This document shows positions 55,169 to 64,000 of a stretch of DNA of 64,000 nt, one piece after another (the first letter of the stretch is position 1; every line of letters starts with the position of its first letter). Source of the stretch: Cladophialophora immunda. Lineage: Eukaryota > Ascomycota > Eurotiomycetes > Chaetothyriales > Herpotrichiellaceae. The notes under the pieces are model-generated. The model was not told where the DNA came from. It saw nothing but the letters and a program-made list of their open reading frames with translations, and did not search any database. The translations under genes were made by a program, and so were the position numbers. Location: assembly GCF_000835495.1 (NCBI RefSeq), contig NW_015622541.1:1550001-1614000 (forward strand). Reading direction: 5' to 3'.

Positions 55169-56995
55169 TGGACTCTCGCTGAGTGCTAGCATGTCCACAT
55201 GTTTGTTCCAATGCATTTTCGCCGGATCCTTGTTTCGGCAGGAAAAGCGGTGTTTCTCAAAACGGGTATTTGATATCCGTATTCTTGTTCCAACGCTGGA
55301 CTGGACAGGGCTGATGCCTACTCTCGTCGAGGGTGGCACTCATTGGTCATTGCGTCGCTTGCCTTGACCCAAGGGATAGATGTTTGGCTGTGTGGGTTGG
55401 AGGCCTTGCAAGCCGCGGGTCCGGGGGTTGATGAGGACACACCAATAGGACAACTCGGGGACTTCTAGCAGCCTCGTGATGAATCTGGAAAGTGGTAAAG
55501 GTGGACAGGCGGTGAGCGATATCTCTGGACCAATGGCTGAACCGGGGATATTTATTTCCTGAGCCTTTTTTTTTGCCACGTACACAACCAGCCAGTCACC
55601 GTGTCCCGACCTGCAAGGTCTTTGTAACGTAGGTGTATTCGAATGCTTGCAAAGTTGTGTTGCATTGAATCACCCGCACTTTCCCTCGCCACCCCCCGCC
55701 CCCTGGTCCCCGGGGGGCGCGCTCGCCTGGTCTGAATATACAGCCAAGGCTCCAGCCTCCCCGGGATGAAAGACGACCGTCAGAACCCGCTTCCCAGAAC
55801 CGAAAAACCAGGGCCGGGAGGATTCTGTATCAACAAGAATCCACTTTGGGAACCCCACAGTTCGATCGCATCTGCGCTCCAAAGGCCCAGAACGTCCGTA
55901 TCAAAGATCTGGAGATTTAAAAGACGCCTAGGCGGTGCGGACGACCTCTATAAGTTGCCTGTGTCGACTCTGAAAAGGTAAAGACAGCGCCTGGTCAAAG
56001 CCGGTACCCATCATGTTAGCGGATCAACGGATGAATCCGCCAAATACCCGAACTTTACTTTCGCTACATCAAGAGGTGCGTACCCGGCAGCACGCAACAC
56101 ACCGACCCGGAAAGCGGCAAATACGTTCTAGGGGGATGCGTGGAAGTAAGCAAGTAAAGCTACCAGCAAGTAAAGCTGTCAGCAAGTAAAGCTATCAGCA
56201 AGTAAAGCTACCAGCAAGTAAAGCTACCAAGAAGTACACACGAATTGTTAGCAATACCTCTACCGCCTCCTCTTCAGCAGCAGCATCGTTTCCAAGCTGC
56301 TGCAATAATGATGGCAGAGCATTTGGCCACAGTGGTCTCCGTCAACACTACAAGAAAAGGCTGCGCACATGCTTAGCGCCGACCTAGCTCAGTAGGTCAA
56401 GTATGTGGGTAGCTAGCAGGGGTAGAGCGAGGCCACATAGGGAATGTGATGGCGATCAATGGACCGCGAAACTTTGACAACTACTCCACCTCCTGCACTG
56501 TACCTGGATATCTAGCAAAACGGCCCAACCCTCAACACGTGTTCCGGACATGGGTCCCGTAGGGCGCCACCAGAGCAGGCCTCCAAAACACCGCGAAAGA
56601 ACCCAGTCTCTGGAAAAGTCTCTGGAGATCATTTTTCATGTTGTTTGGGCATATCCGAGAGGCGCAGTCATTCCTTGGACATCTTCTCCAAAGGGGCTGT
56701 TGCGCATTCTTTTCCTGCTTTCTGCGTTTATTGTCGGACGTCCCATGCTACGACTACTTAGGTACTCGTGCGCTCATTTTTAAAACATGGCTTCATGCAC
56801 ATCACTTGTTCTGAAGCCCAGTACACGCGAGCACAGAAAGGACTGTCTACGAGCTAATCAGCCACCACTAGATCCATCCAGGCCGCCGATCGATCAATCA
56901 TCCCATGTCACGCATCTACCCATGCAATGCGTCTAATACTCATGATGGAACGCACTCTCCTCCACCCCAGCCTTGCCTTCTCTCTCTCCGCCCTG
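55169..56995. other. Gene-poor stretch with a 16-bp tandem repeat
   Basis: About 1.8 kb. Apart from the tandem repeat listed next I see no supported gene. A T-run (55566-55574) and a CCCC/GGGG-rich segment (55690-55730) are present. A perfect A-box-like TAGCTCAGTAGG at about 56386 has no partner B box. Confidence 0.5.
56149..56228 (+). repeat. Five tandem copies of a 16-bp unit
   Basis: Unit agcaagtaaagctacc, repeated five times without spacers. Copies 2 and 3 differ only in the last four bases (tgtc, tatc). A sixth partial copy (aagaagta) follows. Function unknown. Confidence 0.85.
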
Positions 56996-59033
56996 TCACG
57001 CCTTGATCTCCTCCGCGATGCCAGTGGCTTCCTTGCCCGTCGCGGCCGCGGCCTCCTCGTCCGTCTCCGACGTGCTCTGGGGCATGCCCTCGATCACGAT
57101 GGTGTGGTCGTGCTCCTCCCGGATGTGCTTGGGGATCGTCACCTCCTCCTCGGTGAAGTACTTGGTCTCGTCGATGTGGAAGAGCGCGAGGTAGCCCATC
57201 GCGATGACACCAGCAGTGTAGAACGCGAAGAGCGCGCCGGACTCCTTCAGGAACGGCACGCCCATGCTGTCGACGCCAAAGTCGATGGCTTCTCCCGCGG
57301 CCATGAATCCGCGGAAGACACCCTGAATTTTAGGAAAACGCGGTGTTAGTCGGCGTCTCTTGATATGATGAATGGGGGAGGAAACTCACAGCATTGTTGG
57401 CGGCGACTCGCGGGTTGTTCGTGAAGCAGCCCAAAAAGTACAGGATCATGTACTGGAACAGCGAGCACGACACCCAGTTCAGCATGAACAGCACAAAGAT
57501 GGCCCCGAAGTCCGGATCGTTCCAGTCCAGAGGAGGCGAGGGAGGGTTGTTCCTGTCGTAGTTGCGGGTCCGGACCATCTCCCAGATGTAGGCGCCCATC
57601 ACCGGGATGCCGGTGATGGCGAGACCAATCTGGGCTCTTGTTCGGCGGCGGACTGAAAGAATTCGAACAAAGATTAGCCACCCGGCTAGAAAGAAAAGCC
57701 ATAATGGAGAAAAGTTTCTCTTCTTGACACACGAGGCTGAATTGAGGGGTTTCCACTTACGCTTTTCGTTGTCGAGGAGCAACGTCAAAGCCCATCCGCA
57801 GATGATTTGCAGCGTCACCGAGCAAAATCCCAGCAGACTGCGAGCTCGGAGGCTGTTGCGGAACGCGTTCGCGCTCCCGCCGTAGACGAGGAAGCATTCG
57901 CTGACCGCAAAGGCCGGGATCTTACATTTGAGTCAGTCCCCCATCATAGGGGTATCCTTGGAAACCGGGATATTTAACATACCATCACGATCATTCTCCA
58001 ATCCTTGAAAGCTTCGAGATTGCCCTTGAGCTCTTGCCAGAAAGGACGGGCTTTGACCACGGCGATGTTCGTCCCGTCCTCTCTCACCACCTTCTCCGGC
58101 GGCCGCAACAGAAACGCTAACGCGCAACCAACAAAATCCATGACGATGAACACAATGTAGACCGCTGCAGGGACGCCGGCGCTAGTGGCCTGGTGTTCTA
58201 TGTGTGAGTATCCCCGACATTGAAAGCGATGGGGCAAAACAGTACCTTGTCATGATTGATGATCAGAGGAATCAATCCGCCGATGGCAGCACCCGTGGCC
58301 TGAAGATTGATAGACGTTGCCACGAACTTTCCGCGTTCGTTTTCCTCCGAGTACGACATGGACAGGTACCCAGAAGTCACGTAGATGAGACCGGCAGAGA
58401 TCTGGAACAACGCTTAGCAAATCCACAGCCCACCGGCACCCTTGGTTCAGTCTTCTTACACCAATCTGTGAATATTTTGTTAGCGATTATCGGTCATGGC
58501 AACGCTTGTGACAAGAATGGTGTCCCAAGACAAGCCCGCCTTTGCAAGGAGATGGAAACTTACGCAGACGGCTGCGATGATGGGGAAAGTCTCTTTGCCA
58601 TGCTGGTCAAAGTACCACAAGCTTCCGACGTAGAGGATGTATCCGATGACACCGAACTGTTCGAGTGGTCGGTTAGAATATTTGCCCCCCCATCAACTTC
58701 CTGAAACAATCTGGGCCAGCGTACGAAAGCAGTCAAGGCAGGGCCAATTGTATTCAACACAGTCCCTCCAAACCAGGCTGAGACAGCATAGACGGCGCAA
58801 AGAGTGGCATTGGCAGTCTGGACGACCTGGAACGAGTTCGGTTTCCCACCTCCCGCACCCAAGAGGTTGAGGGCAGCATACAGTCCTCCAGTGAGACCGA
58901 TGAGGATGCCTCCAATGAAGTTTTGCCTGCCCGACACGTCAGAAGCAAGGCTCAGGGTGTATCATGCTAAGGGGGATTCTCACCAGTATGGGCTATTGAG
59001 CCTAAGCTTCGGGATACCCAGACCGTAGGCCAT
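56996..59033 (-). CDS. UNC93-like MFS membrane protein
   Basis: A member of the UNC93/DUF895 branch of the major facilitator superfamily, common in fungi and of unknown cargo. Nine exons on the minus strand: 59033-58984, 58926-58725, 58656-58564, 58465-58460, 58401-58246, 58189-57983, 57920-57761, 57652-57390 and 57322-56996, giving 487 aa. The family signature at TM1 spans the first splice (NSPYWQNFIGGILIGLTGGL), followed by YAALNLLGAGGG. LIYVTSGYLSMSYSEENERG is the conserved loop after TM4. GVPAAVYIVFIVMDFVGCAL and NWVSCSLFQYMILYFLG lie in later helices. The acidic C-terminal tail contains TIVIEGMPQSTSETDEE. One exon is only 6 nt (58460-58465) and is required to join AAVC to ISAGLI. The start gives the canonical N-terminus. 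Confidence 0.87.
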
Positions 59034-60351
59034 GGTCCCTGTGTAATTGCCGTGGAAATCTGCAGCTGGTCAAAGGGCTCGGGACAGAGCTGAGTTTTGC
59101 AGGAATAAAAGACCAAGAGACCGCGAGGATCTCGCAGCAAAAGGGCTGCTTTATGTACGAGTCGCCTTGCATGATTCACGCTGATCACCTACCCAGGAAC
59201 TTGGGCCCTCGAAGTTCGAGGCGAACCCGGTAGACCAGCGCCAGATACCCTAGTGTCCCTGCATAGAGCGAATCATGGACTCGGTCTAGCAGGGAAACAC
59301 AGAGCCTGACACGGAGCAGATCGAGACCAGACGGAAGAGTCAAGGGTGGCGTATAGACGCACAAGCCGTGATCCGGGAGGCAACTGTCCAAGGTTTCCCC
59401 CTGTAATGACTTTCAGGTGTATACCTATTGTATCGAATCGACCAGGGAACGGAGCCTCTCTTGCCACAAGCGGCCATCTCGCCAAGGTGTTTTATTCGGG
59501 AAATCGGAAAGGCCATTCTTATCTCTCCTTCCTGATCGGTTTTCTGCGAATTGCGGACGATAATCAACGGATTCCGGTAATGGCAAACCCTGCATATGGA
59601 GAGGCACGCGGTGAAAGGATCTTCAACCGCAGCCGCATGTCAGTCCAGGCTCCACTCGTCGGGGAGGCATGCCTGTTTGCTAGAAAACCCTAGGTCTGTA
59701 GCTTAGAGAGGCCGAATCAGTTCAATTTGGCCGGCCCTATTAGGAGAATGGTGTTGTTAATCCTCGGGACGGAGCCCAGGCAGAGACTGTAGAGCACGTT
59801 GTACCTTGGTTGTTCAAATTGACGTGCGAGCATCCATCTCGTATCTGCATCTCCCTGGCTTCAAATCTGCTGTCGTTGCGCTAGGTCGGAGAACCGCGGC
59901 TCGAAATGCCCTCGCTTGCTCCTTTGAGATAACGGGAGGCTTGCATCTCTTGTGATGGGCGCGACTGAGTTTCGTTGTTGAGATTGTCCCGCCCGGGGAG
60001 TGGCCGGCTGGCGCGCTCGACGCCTATATCGACACGCCCAAGCCACTACGATAAGGGCTCATGATCGCGGGAAGTAGGGGAAAGCATCTGGAGACTTTGT
60101 GAAGCATAATCGTGGCTTATTTTATAGGGGCACACGAAGATTGAAGTCATGATAAAGAACAGAATGATGGATACTTCGTATACCAACAAGGAATGCCAAG
60201 ATGGGGCCTCGACCGCACGTGGCGTTCGCAGCAACTGTCCGGGGCTGATTTCCCGGCGCCAGAAAGGCAGAGTTGTCCAAGGTTCCGGTTGCAAAGAAAG
60301 AATCTTATGAACAAGTACATTGGTAGTGAAAAGTAGCCGTTATGCAATGTT
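59034..60351. other. Intergenic, UNC93-like gene to deacetylase
   Basis: About 1.3 kb without a supported gene. A short phrase ETVEHVV near 59785 recalls the C-terminal end of fungal non-LTR elements, but nothing around it supports this. Confidence 0.4.
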
Positions 60352-61321
60352 TCACATGTCTACGCCTCCGAACACCGTGGCGCCCGACAGCTCGCCATCC
60401 TTGAATTGCCTTGCCATTTCCTCGAGCGGCACCCATTGCACGCCCTCGTGGCTGTTGATGTACTCGATCATCTCTTCCTGCATCAGGATCACCTGCGCTT
60501 TGCCGGTCACTTGCGGGTGGCAGGTGATGGGGAAGATGAACGAGTCATATTCCCGATAGTAGAAGTCAAACTGCCGCTTCCACAACTTCAGCACGACGTC
60601 CGGGTCGACAAAACCCTGCCCGACAATCTGTCCCACGTTAAGGGGCGGCCAGTCATCCAGGTGCCAGTTGGCGGGGATTTCAATGATCTTGGAAGGCTGG
60701 AGCGCCGTCATGGGCTTCATCCAGTGGGCAGCCTTCATCTTGAGGTTGATTTCCGTGACACTGTTCCTGTGAGGGAGCCAATATGGTTGACAGTCGTGAT
60801 GCATGAAGGAGTGGTCGTAGACGATCCCGGCCTCTTCGAGGATCTCGACCGTCTTCGCCGACGGTGTCCAAGCTGGAGCTGTCCAGCCTCGAGGCTTCTT
60901 ACCCGTAAACTTCGTGATGACATCGATGCACTTGGTCAAAATGTCGCGCTCTTGCTCCTCGGAGAGATCCGAAACAAACTCATGGGTGTAGCCATGCATA
61001 CCGCTTATAATCTGTCAGGTCATTCATTCCAGGTGAAGGAGCGAAAAGAGGTGTCTTGATTTCTTACATCTCATGACCGGCGTCGCGCACCTTGGCCAGT
61101 TGGGTTGGAAACGACTCGAGCGTATGGCACGGAGTAAAGAAGGTCGCCTTGATGTTGTACTTGTCGAAAAGCTTCAGGACCCGATCGAGGCCAACCGTGG
61201 CACCAAACACGCCGCGAGACATGTTGGTCCTGTCCGTGCAACACCCACCCTCTCGGGGCATCATCCAAGCACTCACGGCATCTACGTCGATACCGTAGCC
61301 ACAAAGCACTTTCTTACCCAT
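60352..61321 (-). CDS. Polysaccharide deacetylase family (PuuE-like)
   Basis: NodB-fold metal-dependent deacetylase or amidase. Exons on the minus strand 61321-61068 and 61003-60352 (intron 64 bp) give 301 aa. The catalytic Asp region is CGYGIDVDAVSAWM; the metal His pair is in GHEIGMHGYTHEF, across the splice; WTAPAWTPS is the usual third motif. ATFFTPCHTLESFP is typical of the branch that includes PuuE allantoinase-like proteins. The lack of a signal peptide and the PuuE-like sequence point to a cytosolic enzyme on a small N-acyl or ureide substrate rather than a secreted chitin deacetylase. The acceptor chosen (61004) restores the conserved motif. No neighbour identifies the pathway. Confidence 0.88.
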
Positions 61322-62409
61322 GGTTGAACGTTGTTGTTTCCAGCCTTGACGATAGGAACTGGTCTTTCGATGAAGGTCAGCGAGGAGGCTGGAGAGTATC
61401 TGGTCCAGATGCTTTAAATCGCCCGAGCAGGAGTAGACTCGTCGAACAGATATTAGTGTAGTCAAAAGCCCAACCGGGACGGACGAGCTATTTCTCTCCT
61501 TCCCAATCCGTCATCGTAGAAGCGCCTATCGACCTTCCGAGGGAAATGCATTCTGTCGGTTACGTGGTTAGTAGGGAAAGGCCCCTAAACTCTAATAAGA
61601 CGGAATCCCTAGATACACCGGCTCAGATGATCGGGTTGGGCAGGCTTATCGAAGAACATGAACACTCTAACATTCTCGTTATCCGGTATCATCGACATGT
61701 GGAACAGAGTGGAAGGGATCGGGGGAAGTTCCCAATTAACCTCGGGACCAATATTGAAGTGCTCTATGCAGAACTCTTCGGTCGCCAAGGGGAGCTTTGT
61801 ATTAGTTAGGAAGAGGGCGACGGATACCAAACTCCGGGAGAGTCGGTCGCTTATAGCCCACTCTCTTCCCGGTGCAAGGCAGTGAGCTAACTAGCTGCCC
61901 AGGGCGTTTCACTTGCCGGGGATATGTAAACACGCTCGTTCTCCGGCATCTCCCCAAGGAGCCCCAAGGCAATTCGGAGTCCGGGAGTATCGACCTTGAG
62001 CTAGGGCATCTGTAACACACCCGGGAATCTTTCCGATGCGCATCACTGCCTTGGAAACATAATTTACCAAGGAATCTTGAAAACCGTTGTGACATTCTAT
62101 CCTCGCAAATGCACATTTGATTGTGCCATTTCTTCGGGCTTACAACAGCATAGTTCAACGGACGGAACAAGTGTTACAACAAACAACGTCTTCGACCTGA
62201 TCGGAACCTGCGAAGTTAGAAACCACTTCCGTCAAACGACAGACACATTTTGCCCTTTACAACACCCTCGGACAGCCTATCAACGAATAGTCCGAGGATG
62301 ATTTGAGGCACTGAGCAGGAAGGTCTCATTGTGTATTGTAATAGGGGGTCCGGCGATTGTTGGTACTTTGATGGTTCAAACCTCTCGGCCAGATGTATGG
62401 CAATGCTTG
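61322..62409. other. Intergenic
   Basis: About 1.1 kb between the deacetylase start and the downstream end of the regulator locus. No gene or structured feature supported. Confidence 0.45.
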
Positions 62410-63771
62410 TCAGGACAGCGCTAACCCAGCCATCATCATCGGCCACTTCATCTGGTCCTGCCACACGGGCGACACCGTATCGTGGATTGCCTGGATCTCG
62501 CGCCTGGGGGTCTTCCCCACCCACCAAATCGACGGGAAGCGCGCCATCAGCGCAAAATAGTGCGCCAGAATCACGAGCGCACATGGGCGCTCCTCTTCCA
62601 CCAACTCGATAAACGGCCGAGGGACGAAAATGGCAAAGGAGATGATCTTGCGAGCGACGATGTAGACAGGCTCGTCCTCGTCGACGGACTGGTACAGGTA
62701 GCCATTGTAGCTGAGCAACTTCTCTAACACCTCGAGCCTCGCTGGGTCGTAACCTGGATCTGGGTGCTGGCTTTTCTCATGCTCCAGCACTCTCGAGAAG
62801 GGTTGGATTTTTTCCTTGGCAAAGAGGACTTTGACATCGAACACTGGCGGAGCATTGATCAAGAGCATCATTTTCGAAGACGGGTCTTGTTTGAAAATGT
62901 CCTTCGCCAATTTCAGCACGGTTCCTGCCCCAGTCCCCAGGCGCTGGTATTCCATCGGTGGTGAGTAAGGTTCCAGTGGGCGCCTCCAGAGTCTGGCGAC
63001 AGAGGTGATGAGGAGTAACATGGAGGCGAAACAGACCGCGTAGGCGTTCTCACTGCTCAGATTCGACACGACCTGGTGTTGCTCGCCCAGGGCGAGGCCT
63101 CGGTAGACCTCGGCCGCGGCGTTGAGTTCTGCATCTTCTGGTTGGGCGTGGAGCAGGTGGGATGCCGCACAGGAAAACATCATGTAGAGTAGATTGTCGT
63201 ATTTCAAAGACAGGCGAGGGGCTTTGCAGACCAGGCTGTTACCAGGTTGGAGTTTGCAAGGTCTGGAAATGGCTTGATCAGATGCTCCGAGTAATGGTTC
63301 AGAAGTTGCAATTCGAGCAGTCGCCGCGACCTGGATTCAGGGATGTCCAAGATGTTATTGACGGCGTTGAGATTGGTAGGACTAAAGAACGAGGTTCGGC
63401 TGAGTTCATCGGTCAATTGGACAGAGGGGTCGACGTCGCCAAAATGATCTGTTTCTTCTGGTGGACTCGGTAACCGGCAAGTCTTTGGTATTTGTTGGAC
63501 ATTGACGCTCTACGCGAATGCGCAAGCCACTCCTCGACTTTCGCAATTCAGGCATGTTGGTCGCCTTTCGTCGCACTATGCTCGGTGTCAGCTGAATGGA
63601 ACGACACATTCGGTGATCACTTTTCAATCCACGAGCGTCTTTTACCGGTTGCGTATATCCTACCTTGACTCGACGTGTCCGACAAGTTTGACATCCATTC
63701 CGAGATTTTCGGTGAAAGACTTTCGTTATGCGGCGAGGGGCTTGTAATTCGTTGTCCACGTCAAGATCCAT
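62410..63771 (-). pseudogene. Zn2Cys6 transcription factor with two lesions
   Basis: Exon 1 (63771-63664) encodes a short acidic N-terminus then FHRKSRNGCQTCRTRRVK. After an 88-bp intron (63663-63576), CDERRPTCLNCESRGVAC completes the six-Cys cluster. Four codons on, at 63510-63512, an in-frame TAG stops the protein.  Beyond it the same frame continues with plausible sequence (NVQQIPKTCRLPSPPEETDH, then ESRSRRLLELQLLNHYSEHL). Near 63218-63222 one base appears lost in a C run (minus strand), after which KYDNLLYMMFSCAASHLLHA starts a 266-codon open frame, ending at 62410, that forms the C-terminal fungal-type regulatory domain. CAG to TAG would be a C-to-T change. Either a pseudogene, or an active gene with assembly errors. 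Confidence 0.65.
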
Positions 63772-64000
63772 AGTCGCTGTCCTAGCACGAGGGTGGATCT
63801 AAGACTGTAACACTCATGGGCCTTTTGCAAAATGGTTGTGTTGCACGTCTCTTTCCAAATGGATCTATCTAGGAGTGGTTGGATGAGAGATAAAGGCTGA
63901 CATAGTACTATTGATCGCCTGGACGACGACAATGGTTAGCTACGGATAATTTGCCGGTTCTCCAGGGTCCCAAACCCTGAAAATCCTGGAGAAGGAGGCC
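63772..64000. other. Right end of window
   Basis: Short promoter-side sequence of the regulator locus; nothing further seen. Confidence 0.4.

Noticed and set aside
56380..56470. tRNA-like A box (TAGCTCAGTAGG)
   Set aside because: No B box, no acceptor pairing and no T-run terminator within a suitable distance.
59760..59890. Possible non-LTR retroelement end (ETVEHVV phrase)
   Set aside because: Only a seven-residue resemblance; no reverse transcriptase motif or poly-A tail nearby.
1..64000. CRISPR arrays, riboswitches or bacterial operon signals
   Set aside because: Eukaryotic introns and gene content throughout; no repeat-spacer pattern was seen.

Overview
This window comes from a filamentous ascomycete (Pezizomycotina). 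Its protein genes carry many short GT..AG introns (about 49-140 bp). Their products include Zn2Cys6 regulators, Dal5- and DHA-type MFS carriers, an AldA-like aldehyde dehydrogenase, a PNP domain of the kind found in fungal NLR-like proteins, and a Pogo/Fot1-type transposase relic. I cannot name the species. Most multi-exon models below were built by hand and checked for an open frame and a coding length divisible by three; no database search was possible.

Layout. 0-13.7 kb: an unassigned left end, then TOM20, a copper amine oxidase, a long gene-poor stretch, an AldA-type aldehyde dehydrogenase, a 51-aa membrane protein, a hemerythrin-domain protein and a Hikeshi/OPI10 homologue. 13.7-24.9 kb is an accessory, decayed section. 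It holds a Pogo transposase tail, two broken genes of unknown family, a secreted von Willebrand A protein, a BBE-like FAD oxidase, and a PNP-vWA gene broken by a small deletion. The PNP-vWA gene is followed by an ankyrin relic and bracketed by a 48-bp direct repeat. 24.9-44.8 kb is a transport and catabolism block: a Dal5-family carrier facing a SulP/STAS permease, a DHA-type MFS pump facing an arylsulfatase, a Zn2Cys6 activator facing a class II aldolase, and a full ABCB transporter. 45.3-51.4 kb is conserved housekeeping: a Nudix/DUF4743 protein, RPB8, ELP4, a small membrane protein, SEN34 and POP4. 51.4-57 kb is gene-poor but holds two small paralogous genes of unknown function. 57-64 kb holds an UNC93-like MFS protein, a PuuE-like polysaccharide deacetylase and a Zn2Cys6 regulator with two lesions.

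How genes may work together (inference). The Dal5 carrier, SulP permease and arylsulfatase would fit uptake and release of sulfate from organosulfur compounds. The Zn2Cys6 gene at 36-38 kb shares a 513-bp promoter with the aldolase and may control it. ELP4, SEN34 and POP4 all act on tRNA.

Several loci outside the core genes show the same style of damage: a TAG stop plus a one-base change in a homopolymer. This is either genuine decay or residual assembly error, and raw reads would decide which.
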